Positions 43,311 through 50,449 of a DNA stretch of 50,449 nucleotides are shown piece after piece. Where the stretch lies: the NCBI GenBank assembly GCA_021816155.1, contig JAKAZA010000007.1:1-50449 (forward strand), in the 5' to 3' direction. The stretch's first letter is position 1. Every line of letters begins with the position of its first letter. The position numbers were made by a program, and so were the translations under genes. Source of the DNA: Pseudomonadota bacterium (GTDB taxonomy: Bacteria; Pseudomonadota; Alphaproteobacteria; Caulobacterales; Caulobacteraceae). The notes under the pieces are model-generated. The model saw only the letters and a list, made by a program, of their open reading frames with translations. It ran no database searches and was not told the DNA's origin.

Positions 43311-44440
43311 CCGAGGCGCGCGTCCTGCACGTGTTCAAGTACTTCCGGCCGCAATTCACCGGCGAGGGGGTCTTCTTCGAGCGGCTGGCGCCGATCTTCG
43401 CCGCCCTGCGTCCGGACGTGCGTCACGATGTGCTCGTCACGGAGACGCGACCGGACGGCCGGGACGCTTCGGGCGATCTGACCGAAGTGCGCTATCTCGC
43501 GGATGGCGGCGCCCGGCCTCGCGGCCTCGTCGGCTGGCTGGCCACGGAAGGGCGCCGCTACCAGGTGGTCCACTTCCACACTCACGTCGACCGCACGTTC
43601 CTCGGCAGCCTTTCCCTGAAGCTGGGCGGCGTCCGCCTCCTGCTGTCGGCGACGCTGGACGACAGCCTGGTCGGCCTGCTGAAGACCTACCGGCCCCTGA
43701 ATCGGCCGCTGGTCCGCGGGCTCGCGCAACTGATCGACCAGTTCGTCGCGATCAGCCCCAAGCTGCTGGACGAAAACCGGCGAATCGTCCCCGCGCGGAA
43801 GACGTCGCTGGTGCCGATCGGCATCCCGATCCCCAAGCCGACCGGCCGGAGGGCGCAGACACGCGCCGCGCTCGGCACGCCGCAGGATGCGAAGGTCCTC
43901 GTCTGCGTCGGCGGCCTCTGCGAGCGCAAGGACCAGCTCTTCCTCGTCCGCCAGCTCCCCTCGCTGCTCGCCCGGAATCCAGACGTCGTGCTGGTGCTCG
44001 TAGGCCCAGTCGTCGAGGTCGACTACCGCGCCCGACTCGATCGGGAAATCGCCGCGCTCGGGCTGGAGCGGCATGTGCGCCTTCCCGGCTACGCGGCCGA
44101 GCCGTGGCTCTACTACGAGGCCGCCGACATTTTCGTGCTGGCCTCCCGGAACGAGGGTTTCGGCACCGTCGCGATCGAGGCGATGGCGCAGGGGCTTCCC
44201 GTGGTGGTCCGCCGGCTGCCCGGCGTGAACGACGCCTTCATCGAGCATGGCGACACCGGATACCTGTTCGACGACGCCGACGACTATGTCGACCTCGTCG
44301 ACCTGCTGCTGGCCGACCCCGCTCGTCGGCGCGCCGTCGGGACGCGCGCGAAGGCGTCCGTCGAGGCGAGCTTCACGCTGGAGGCCATCGCGGCGCGCTA
44401 CCTCTACCTCTACGGCTACCCGGCCAGGGAGGCGGCGTGA
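43307..44440 (+). CDS. glycosyltransferase family 4 protein
   Basis: A 377-residue GT-B enzyme. The N-terminal LHVFKYFRPQFTGEGVFFERL is the acceptor domain; the C-terminal donor domain has VCVGGLCERKDQLFLVRQLP, LPGYAAEPWLYYEAADIFVLASRNEGFGTVAIEAMAQGLPVV and the GDTGYLFDD end. The ExFG-type E-x7-E motif in NEGFGTVAIEAMA is complete. It starts with a four-base overlap with the preceding GT2 gene (ATGA). Confidence 0.92.
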   Translation: MTEARVLHVFKYFRPQFTGEGVFFERLAPIFAALRPDVRHDVLVTETRPDGRDASGDLTEVRYLADGGARPRGLVGWLATEGRRYQVVHFHTHVDRTFLGSLSLKLGGVRLLLSATLDDSLVGLLKTYRPLNRPLVRGLAQLIDQFVAISPKLLDENRRIVPARKTSLVPIGIPIPKPTGRRAQTRAALGTPQDAKVLVCVGGLCERKDQLFLVRQLPSLLARNPDVVLVLVGPVVEVDYRARLDREIAALGLERHVRLPGYAAEPWLYYEAADIFVLASRNEGFGTVAIEAMAQGLPVVVRRLPGVNDAFIEHGDTGYLFDDADDYVDLVDLLLADPARRRAVGTRAKASVEASFTLEAIAARYLYLYGYPAREAA

Positions 44441-45432
44441 TCGGCGTCGTCATCCCCTACTTCCAGAGAGCGCCCGGATTGCTGCGGCGCGCCCTCGATT
44501 CAGTCTTCGCCCAGGAAGGCTCGGTCCCCTGGCGCGTCTACGTGGTCGACGACGGCTCGCCTGCGCCGGCGCGTGACGAGCTCGCAGGACTTCCCGCCGC
44601 CCCGCCCGGACTCGTGACCGTACTGAGCCAGGCGAACGCCGGCCCCGCCGCCGCGCGCAACCGCGCCCTCGACGAGGCGGGGCCCGATATCGACGCCTTC
44701 GCGTTCCTGGACTCCGACGACGCCTGGCGGCCCGCGCATCTGCGCAACGCAGCGACGGCGCTCGCCGACGGCGCCGACGTCTACTTCGCCGACCACAAAC
44801 GCGAGGACGACGCCGAGTCGCGCTTCACCCAGTGCGACTACCGCCCTGCGGCCGCCTCGGCCGGCCGCGCGGCGGGCGGCGCCTACTGGTGCGACCGCGA
44901 GGCGCTCTTCCGCGCGGTGGTGCTGGCCTCCCCGATCGGCACGTCCACCGTCGTGGCCAAGCGCGCGGCGATCGGACCAAGCCGATTCCCCGCCAGACTG
45001 CGCGCCGCGGGCGAGGATTCCCTCTTCTGGCTCGACCTGCTGGAAGGCGACGTGCGCGCTGCCTGCGGCCTCGACCTCGAGGCCGACTACGGCCGCGGCG
45101 TCAGCATTTTCAACCACCGCAGCTGGGGCGACGAGCGATCGCTGCGGACGACGCTCGACCAGATGCGCGCGCACCGCCTGATGGGCGATCGTCTCGCCGC
45201 CAGGGAACCGGCGCTGGCGGACGAGTGCCGGCGGCGCCTGGCCGACCTCGACGTCTCGTACTGCGCCAATCTCCTCGCGTGTCTGCGCCGGCTGCGCGCC
45301 GGCTGCATCGCGCCCGCCCTGGCCTATGCTGGCGAGCGGCCGGGCGCGCTCGCGCGGCTGCCGGAGGTCGCGCGCCGGGCGCTGCGCCAGCGAGCCGCCC
45401 AAGTGACTTCCCGCCCGCCAGACTTCTCGTGA
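44437..45432 (+). CDS. glycosyltransferase family 2 protein
   Basis: A 331-residue GT-A enzyme beginning at GTG 44437, which overlaps the previous stop (GTGA) and places the conserved IGVVIPYFQRAPGLLRRALDSVFAQ at the N terminus. VYVVDDGSPAPARDEL and FLDSDDAWRP supply the nucleotide-sugar and DxD metal motifs, and GEDSLFWLDLL the acceptor acid. The ABC permease follows seven bases later. Sugar specificity is not deducible. Confidence 0.9.
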   Translation: MIGVVIPYFQRAPGLLRRALDSVFAQEGSVPWRVYVVDDGSPAPARDELAGLPAAPPGLVTVLSQANAGPAAARNRALDEAGPDIDAFAFLDSDDAWRPAHLRNAATALADGADVYFADHKREDDAESRFTQCDYRPAAASAGRAAGGAYWCDREALFRAVVLASPIGTSTVVAKRAAIGPSRFPARLRAAGEDSLFWLDLLEGDVRAACGLDLEADYGRGVSIFNHRSWGDERSLRTTLDQMRAHRLMGDRLAAREPALADECRRRLADLDVSYCANLLACLRRLRAGCIAPALAYAGERPGALARLPEVARRALRQRAAQVTSRPPDFS

Positions 45433-45439
45433 AGGAAGC

Positions 45440-46294
45440 ATGACGATCCCTTTCGACGATCCCATCGGCGACGCGGAGGACGTCGCGGTCATCCGGCCGC
45501 AGAGCCGCCTCCTCGAGATCGACTTCAAACAGCTGTGGCGGTTCCGCGACCTGCTCTTCGCCCTCGCCTGGCGCGACATCCGCCTGCGCTACAGGCAGAC
45601 GGCGCTCGGTGTCGCCTGGGTGGTGCTGCAGCCGTTACTGGGCGCGGCGATCTTCACCGTGGTCTTCGGCCTCATCGCACGGATGCCGAGCGGCGGAGCG
45701 CCCTACTTCGTCATCTCGTTCGCCGGGCTGATCGGCTGGACGCTGTTCAGCTCGACGGTGACGCGGGTCAGCGCGAGCATCGTCGCCAACGCCGAGCTGA
45801 TCCGGAAGGTGTACTTCCCACGCCTTCTGCTACCGCTGGGCATCCTGCCCTCGACCCTGCTCGACTTCGCCTTCGGCGCCGGCTTCATGGCCGTGCTGAT
45901 GGCGATCTACAGGATCGCGCCGGACTCCGGGCTGCTGCTGCTCCCGGTCTGCGCATTCATCCTGTTGGCTCTGGCGCTGGGGCTCGGCATGATCGCCGGC
46001 AGCTTCGCAGTCGAGTTCCGCGACGTGCAGTACATCGTGCCGCTGTTCATCCAGCTCATGATGTACGCCAGCCCGGTCGGCTATTCCGCGAATGCCGTGC
46101 CGGCCTACCTGAGACCCGTCTACGACCTCAATCCGCTGGTGGCCCCCGTCGAGGCCATGCGGTGGTCCCTGCTCGGGATCGGCCAGCTCGACGTGCGCGG
46201 GCTCGCCTATTCCGCCGGCCTGGCCGCGGCGCTGCTGGCCATCGGCCTGGCGGTCTTCCGCCTGAAGGAACGGAGGTTCGCCGATGTCATCTAG
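45440..46294 (+). CDS. wzm: ABC-2 polysaccharide exporter, membrane subunit (Wzm-like)
   Basis: A 284-residue inner-membrane permease with about six hydrophobic segments. The cytoplasmic N-terminal FRDLLFALAWRDIRLRYRQTALGVAWVVLQPLL is the family signature, and YASPVGYSANAVPA ... YDLNPLVAPVEAMRW is the conserved C-terminal part. With the ATPase it moves lipid-linked O-antigen or capsule chains to the periplasm. GAAGGAAG precedes the ATG. It overlaps wzt by 11 bases. Confidence 0.93.
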   Translation: MTIPFDDPIGDAEDVAVIRPQSRLLEIDFKQLWRFRDLLFALAWRDIRLRYRQTALGVAWVVLQPLLGAAIFTVVFGLIARMPSGGAPYFVISFAGLIGWTLFSSTVTRVSASIVANAELIRKVYFPRLLLPLGILPSTLLDFAFGAGFMAVLMAIYRIAPDSGLLLLPVCAFILLALALGLGMIAGSFAVEFRDVQYIVPLFIQLMMYASPVGYSANAVPAYLRPVYDLNPLVAPVEAMRWSLLGIGQLDVRGLAYSAGLAAALLAIGLAVFRLKERRFADVI

Positions 46295-47579
46295 CGACAT
46301 CGCCATCGCCGCGCGCCGGCTCGGCAAGTCCTATGTCATAGAGCACAAGCAGTCGGAGTCGACAGCGGCCGAGACTATGCTGCGCTACCTCGCCAACCCG
46401 CTGCGCCGGCGGACGCGCGAGGTCGTCTGGCCGCTCAAGGACGTCTCCTTCGACGTCAAGCGGGGCGAAGCGGTCGCGGTGGTCGGTCGCAACGGAGCCG
46501 GCAAGAGCACGCTGCTGAAGGTGCTCAGCCGCATAACCTTCCCGACCGAAGGGGAGGCGCGCATCAGGGGGCGCGTCGGCAGCCTGATCGAGGTGGGAAC
46601 CGGCTTCCAGCCCGAATTGACCGGCCGCGAGAACATCTACCTCAACGGCGCCATCCTTGGCATGCGCCGCGCGGAGATCACGCGCCGCTTCGACCAGATC
46701 GTCGACTTCTCGGGCGTCGAGGCTTACCTCGACACGCCGGTCAAGCGCTACAGCAGCGGCATGTACGTGCGCCTCGCGTTCGCGGTGGCGGCGCACCTCG
46801 ACACCGACATCCTGTTCGTCGACGAGGTGCTGGCGGTCGGCGACGCCGAGTTCCAGAAGCGCTCGCTCGATCGTCTCAACGACGTCGCCAACGAGGGCCG
46901 GACCGTGCTCTTCGTCGGGCACAACATGGCGACGCTGGAGGCGCTCTGCACGTCGGGCATCCTGCTCGACCGCGGCCGGCTCATCCAGACCGGCTCCCTG
47001 AAGGAGACGGTGACCGCGTATCACAAGCTGATGCACCCGGAGCAGGCCGGGCGCGGCGTCGAGACCGCCGGGCCGGTCGACTACGGCGCCCGCTACGCCT
47101 ATTTCCGGCGCGCCGACCTTCTGGACGCCTCCGGCCGATCGACACGACAAGTGAATATCGGCGAGAAGATCATCATCCAGGTCGAAGCCGAGTCGGCGCA
47201 GCCCCTCGAGACGCCCGTGCTGGTGGTCTGGATCGACAATAGCTTCGGACAGTGCGTGTTGACGGTGAAGTCGCCGCGTACGCGGGGCGCGATCTCCAGC
47301 CTAACCGGCCGAAAGCAGTTCAACTGCGAGATCGACCCGATCCCACTTATGCCCGGCGAGTACACGATCAACTTCGGGCTCTGGAAAGGCGCCGGCTTCG
47401 TCGAGTTCATCGACGGCGACGTGAACTTCGTCGTCACCAACGCCGACACCTTCGGCGACGGCTGGGGCGCGCATACGTCCGGCTCTTGCGTGGCGCCGTC
47501 GCGCTGGTGGCTCAGCGAGCCGGGCGGCGGCGCGCTACGGCCGGCCGCCTCGGCGATGTCCGATGCGGCGACGCGCTGA
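46284..47579 (+). CDS. wzt: ABC polysaccharide exporter, ATPase subunit with C-terminal glycan-binding domain (Wzt-like)
   Basis: A 431-residue ATPase. Residues 1-250 hold Walker [10 protein letters not shown] (68-76), signature YSSGMYVRLA (156-165) and Walker B ILFVDEVLAV (176-184). Residues about 265-415 form an extra beta-sandwich like the Wzt C-terminal carbohydrate-binding module, which recognises a terminal residue on the glycan before export. This points to a chain-terminated O-antigen rather than a simple capsule exporter. It partners with wzm just upstream. Confidence 0.93.
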   Translation: MSSSDIAIAARRLGKSYVIEHKQSESTAAETMLRYLANPLRRRTREVVWPLKDVSFDVKRGEAVAVVGRNGAGKSTLLKVLSRITFPTEGEARIRGRVGSLIEVGTGFQPELTGRENIYLNGAILGMRRAEITRRFDQIVDFSGVEAYLDTPVKRYSSGMYVRLAFAVAAHLDTDILFVDEVLAVGDAEFQKRSLDRLNDVANEGRTVLFVGHNMATLEALCTSGILLDRGRLIQTGSLKETVTAYHKLMHPEQAGRGVETAGPVDYGARYAYFRRADLLDASGRSTRQVNIGEKIIIQVEAESAQPLETPVLVVWIDNSFGQCVLTVKSPRTRGAISSLTGRKQFNCEIDPIPLMPGEYTINFGLWKGAGFVEFIDGDVNFVVTNADTFGDGWGAHTSGSCVAPSRWWLSEPGGGALRPAASAMSDAATR

Positions 47580-47595
47580 GCCCCCGCCGAAGGCG

Positions 47596-48351
47596 CTAGC
47601 CTCGCCTCATCCTTGCTCGGGCGACGACATCGCGCACCGGGAGCACTGTGGCGCGCGCCGCGGCGTAGGCCACCACGGCTTCCAGCTGTTCGGGCAGGCA
47701 GCCGTAGGCGGACGGCGCCGGCGCGACGTCGTGGGTGTAGAAGATCACCCAGCCGCCGTCGCTGACGGCCTGGTCGATCAGGGCGCGCGCCCGCGCCTCG
47801 TCGAAGCTGGCTGCGTAGATCTTGTTGGCCCTCAGGTCGGCCCGGTCCAGCGTGCCGCTGTTCACGCCCGGCCGGATGCCACGGCAGGTGTCGAAACGGC
47901 GCCCGGCGATCCGCCGGGCCAGGCTGGAAACAGCCCCGAATGGATAGGCGAAGCTGGAAGGCGCCTCGCCCTGCGGCAGGCGGGACAGGCTCTGCGCATT
48001 GGCGTCGAACTCCGCCTCCATCGTCCTCGCATCCGACTGCGCGCAGTTCAGATGGCCGAACGTATGGCAACCAAGCTCATGGCCCCGCGTGTGAGCCCGC
48101 GCCAGGTCTTCCACCTCGAACATGCGCCCGACGTCGCCGCACGTTCCGGCGAGGCCCGCGGCGACGTAGTAGGTGCCGCGCACGCCGCGGCGCTCAAGGA
48201 TCTCCCCGCCCTGCTGGAAGGCCGAAGCAGGAACGTCGTCGAAGCTGAACGAGACGACCCCGCCCGGCCAGGCGAACCGGGTCGGCCTGGGACGCAGGAA
48301 CTCCAGCGCCCTGTCGGCCAGTCGCTGGCTCAATCTGCTTGCCATCGACAT
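47596..48351 (-). CDS. polysaccharide deacetylase (NodB domain)
   Basis: A 251-residue NodB-fold hydrolase predicted to remove N- or O-acetyl groups from a glycan. The metal triad is D39 (SFSFDDVP) with H96 and H100 (GCHTFGH), and SFAYPFGAVS and FYTHDV are the later family motifs. No clear signal peptide, so it may work in the cytoplasm on a precursor. GGAAGGAG lies 12 bases before ATG 48351. It is convergent with wzt and divergent from the GT2 gene, inside the glycan locus. Confidence 0.88.
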   Translation of the reverse strand: MSMASRLSQRLADRALEFLRPRPTRFAWPGGVVSFSFDDVPASAFQQGGEILERRGVRGTYYVAAGLAGTCGDVGRMFEVEDLARAHTRGHELGCHTFGHLNCAQSDARTMEAEFDANAQSLSRLPQGEAPSSFAYPFGAVSSLARRIAGRRFDTCRGIRPGVNSGTLDRADLRANKIYAASFDEARARALIDQAVSDGGWVIFYTHDVAPAPSAYGCLPEQLEAVVAYAAARATVLPVRDVVARARMRRG

Positions 48352-48509
48352 GGCGTTACGCGCTCCTTCCGACGCCTGGCCGCGCCTCAGCGTCCGCTCC
48401 GCAGGCGAACGTCCGGCCGACTGCGGCGGCATCGCAGCTACGCTATTCCGCCGCCGCAGCCTGCGCCAGCACCGGCGCGGCGGGCCGCCTCATCGTGGAG
48501 AGCGGCCCG
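48352..48509. promoter_or_regulatory. divergent promoter gap, deacetylase / glycosyltransferase
   Basis: A 158-base gap between divergent starts that must contain both promoters. Apart from the GGAG nine bases before the GTG at 48510 and GGAAGGAG for the deacetylase, no clear operator or promoter elements could be recognised. Confidence 0.35.
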
Positions 48510-49457
48510 GTGAAGACGGCGATCATCATCGCCACCCACCGGCGACCGCGGATGCTCGAGCGACTGCTGCAGTGCCTGGCGGCCTGCGCACTGCCTGGCG
48601 AGGTGGCGATTCGCGTGGTCGAGAACGGCCCTCGCACAGGCGTCGAGGCGATCTGCGCCGCGAATCCTGTTGGGGGGCGGGTCGAATATGCGTACCTGCC
48701 GGTCGGGGCTAAGTCGCTGGCGCTCAACCGCGCCCTTCAGGCCAGTTCCGACGCGGATCTGCTGATCTTCTTCGATGACGACGTCACCTTCGAGCCCGAC
48801 ATCGTTGCGACTTACGTCAGTGCGGCTCAGCGTCGCGGACCGGGCTGGTTCTTCGGGGGCGGGCTGATCGCTGATGCGGAGACGACCTGCCCGCCCCACC
48901 TCGTCCCTTACCTGCCGCTGTCGGCCATCGGTTGGTCGCCCTCCGAACGGGAGTGGGAGATCGAGCCGCCGGAATTCCAGTACTTCTTCGGCGCGAACTG
49001 GGCGGTATTCAGATCGGATCTGTCGCGCGCCGGGCTCTTCCTTTCCGATCTCGGGATAACCGCGTCGCGGTTCTCGCCGGTTGGCGAAGAGACCGAGATT
49101 CAGAAGCGCCTCGTCGAGGCGGGCGTCCGCCCGGTCTATGTGCCGCGCGCCCACGTCCGTCACCCGGTGCCGCGCGAATGCTACACCGAGGCCTGGGTCT
49201 GGCGGCGCCGGTTCCGTATCGCGGTGGCCGAGTGGAAACTGGCCGAGGGCCAGGCGCATCACCATGCTCGGCGAGCTTTCGGCGTGCCGCTGTGGCTGGT
49301 CAGGGCGCTCGTCGAGCAGAAAACGCGCGTGCTGGCGGCCCGGCTGACGGGTCGCCCGGCGGCGGACAGGATGGCGCTGATCATCGAGGAGGCGCGCCTG
49401 GCCGGACTGATCCACGGCGCCCGGCTGGAGCATGCCCAGGCGCGGATCCCCGCCTGA
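48510..49457 (+). CDS. glycosyltransferase family 2 protein
   Basis: A 315-residue GT-A enzyme. GTG 48510 gives the standard VKTAIIIATHRRPRMLERLLQCL start and has GGAG nine bases upstream; the longer frame is low-complexity. IFFDDDVTFEPD carries the metal motif, and EEGEEIQKR-like PVGEETEIQKRLVEAG and HVRHPVPRECYTEAWVWRR form the acceptor part. Belongs to the rhamnosyl/galactosyl-type GT2 group by look only. A GC-rich hairpin follows the stop. Confidence 0.88.
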   Translation: MKTAIIIATHRRPRMLERLLQCLAACALPGEVAIRVVENGPRTGVEAICAANPVGGRVEYAYLPVGAKSLALNRALQASSDADLLIFFDDDVTFEPDIVATYVSAAQRRGPGWFFGGGLIADAETTCPPHLVPYLPLSAIGWSPSEREWEIEPPEFQYFFGANWAVFRSDLSRAGLFLSDLGITASRFSPVGEETEIQKRLVEAGVRPVYVPRAHVRHPVPRECYTEAWVWRRRFRIAVAEWKLAEGQAHHHARRAFGVPLWLVRALVEQKTRVLAARLTGRPAADRMALIIEEARLAGLIHGARLEHAQARIPA

Positions 49458-49475
49458 GGCGCGGCGATCCGCCTC
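49456..49475 (+). terminator. hairpin after glycosyltransferase gene
   Basis: GAGGCG (49456-49461), eight-base loop, CGCCTC (49470-49475) overlaps the stop codon. It has no T-tract and is weak evidence for a terminator. Confidence 0.3.
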
Positions 49476-49648
49476 GCGCCGCCCGCGCGAAGAACTCTTG
49501 AAATGGCATGAACAATGCTAGCATTCAGCATATGACTTCCAGAGTGAACCAAGTTGCGTGTAGATTTCTGACAGTGTCAGCACGCGCGTGGCCAGAGTTC
49601 TGGCGTACAGGTACGTAACTTATTCAGTTTTAGCCATCGGCGGCGCAA
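49476..49648 (+). promoter_or_regulatory. palindrome-rich regulatory region upstream of acyltransferase
   Basis: AT-richer than its surroundings. Contains AATGCTAGCATT (49514-49525, perfect), then three palindromes end to end: CTGACAGTGTCAG (49568-49580), CACGCGCGTG (49581-49590) and GCCAGAGTTCTGGC (49591-49604). TGGCATG-N4-ATGCT (49504-49519) fits the GG-N10-GC spacing of a sigma-54 promoter with two mismatches to the usual consensus. Together these suggest a regulated promoter for the next gene. Confidence 0.45.
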
Positions 49649-50449
49649 TTGGATCAGCTCAACACCGACCGATCCCTGGCTGATCGCGGGCGACCTCTCG
49701 CCAGCGCGGTGGGCGTGCGACCGCCGTCTTCCGGCCGGCCCGAGGCAAAGGCTCTCGCGCCCGCCAACGCCGCAGGACACCTTCCGGCGCTGGACGGCGT
49801 GCGCGGCCTCGCGATCCTGATGGTCCTCGCCTACCACTTCGCCAACAGCCTGCTGATCCTCGGCCTCAAGTCACCGATCCTCTCTGCGCTCACCTTGGGC
49901 TGGTGCGGCGTGGATGTGTTCTTCGCGCTATCCGGCTTCCTGATCACCGGCATCCTGCTCGATACGCGCGCCTCGCCCCACTTCTTCCAGAGTTTCTACG
50001 CCAGGCGTGTGCTTCGCATCTTTCCGCTTTACTTTACGGGGCTTCTGGCCACGGCCCTCTTCGGCGTTCTCGCGCCCAGCATCGGCGCTCCGACCTTCAG
50101 CGGCGGCCTCTTCGCCCCGCACAGCCTGCTGTGGCCAGCGCTGTTCCTCGAGAACCTGGCGCTGTTCCTGGCCCGACACACCCACAGCGGTCTTCTCGCG
50201 CACTACTGGTCGCTGGCCGTGGAGGAACACTTCTACCTTGTCTGGCCGCTGCTCGTCTGGCTGTCGAAATCGAGGCGGCAGGTCCTGGCCCTCGCCCTGC
50301 TCGCCACCGTCCTTTCGATCGCCGGCCGCGCCCTGGTGCTGGCCTGCGGGATCGAGATCAACCACGTCTTCAGCCTGACCCCTCTCCGGCTCGACGGACT
50401 TGGGATCGGCGCCGCCGCCGCGGTGATCGCGCACGGCGGCGCCCGCGCG
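49649..50449 (+). CDS. membrane acyltransferase family 3 protein, N-terminal part (cut by window end)
   Basis: At least 267 residues of an OafA/YrhL-type acyltransferase that adds acyl groups to surface glycans. LPALDGVRGLAILMVLAYHF holds the conserved arginine and histidine, followed by CGVDVFFALSGFLITGILL, RRVLRIFPLYF, HYWSLAVEEHFYLVWPLL and several membrane segments. The frame is open only after TAG 49631; candidate starts are TTG 49649 and GTG 49709 or 49715, none with a good ribosome-binding site. Its position fits the glycan locus. Confidence 0.82.
   Translation, partial: MDQLNTDRSLADRGRPLASAVGVRPPSSGRPEAKALAPANAAGHLPALDGVRGLAILMVLAYHFANSLLILGLKSPILSALTLGWCGVDVFFALSGFLITGILLDTRASPHFFQSFYARRVLRIFPLYFTGLLATALFGVLAPSIGAPTFSGGLFAPHSLLWPALFLENLALFLARHTHSGLLAHYWSLAVEEHFYLVWPLLVWLSKSRRQVLALALLATVLSIAGRALVLACGIEINHVFSLTPLRLDGLGIGAAAAVIAHGGARA

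Overview
This is a GC-rich (roughly two-thirds G+C), densely coded window that reads as chromosomal DNA of an alphaproteobacterium. A Caulobacterales member such as a Phenylobacterium or Caulobacter relative is my best guess. The reasons are the ribD-ribE-ribBA-ribH order, the nsrR/fdxA/ric module, many P450, PhyH, CaiB and SDR catabolic genes with TetR regulators, and an ABC-transporter polysaccharide locus. The taxonomic call is inference. I saw no rRNA, tRNA, CRISPR array, transposase or phage gene.

Layout. 1-2760: biotin synthesis (bioF partial, bioA, bioB). 2923-4681: divergent LysR/SDR pair. 4845-11048: a minus-strand operon for a phenolic compound (tetR, HpaB-type monooxygenase, aldehyde dehydrogenase, extradiol dioxygenase, fumarylacetoacetase-family enzyme, DoxX-like membrane protein). 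11216-12655: GNAT and GAF proteins. 13085-14751: a nitric-oxide/iron-sulfur repair module (ric, fdxA, divergent nsrR). 14839-18215: SDR, P450 and CaiB-type CoA transferase, a likely catabolic set. 18251-21896: uup-type ABC-F ATPase, a phosphotransferase-fold kinase and a nitroreductase. 22062-25457: tetR, SnoaL-like protein and two PhyH-type oxygenases, one carrying an SCP2-like N-terminal domain. 25475-28763: riboflavin operon. 28826-36959: FCD-type GntR regulator, TetR/P450 divergent pair, a P450-kinase-helical protein-DUF7064-like-alcohol dehydrogenase run, and a beta-lactamase-fold hydrolase. 37015-40640: small protein, ATP-grasp ligase, and a CarH/LitR-type B12 photoreceptor regulator divergent from a Rieske oxygenase. 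40862-50449: surface polysaccharide locus (four glycosyltransferases, Wzm/Wzt ABC exporter, NodB-type deacetylase, a fifth glycosyltransferase, acyltransferase cut by the window end).

How it works together. Three accessory catabolic blocks each sit beside a TetR regulator and a dyad in the intergenic DNA, suggesting separately induced pathways for aromatic, terpenoid or steroid-like substrates. CaiB, P450, PhyH and SDR proteins would activate, hydroxylate and oxidise such substrates. The nsrR module would protect iron-sulfur proteins from NO. The last 10 kb would build, export and trim a cell-surface glycan. The most distinctive items are the photoreceptor-Rieske pair with a perfect inverted repeat between them, the SCP2-PhyH fusion, the RIC protein with an altered N-terminal cysteine motif, and a tandem run of palindromes upstream of the terminal acyltransferase.
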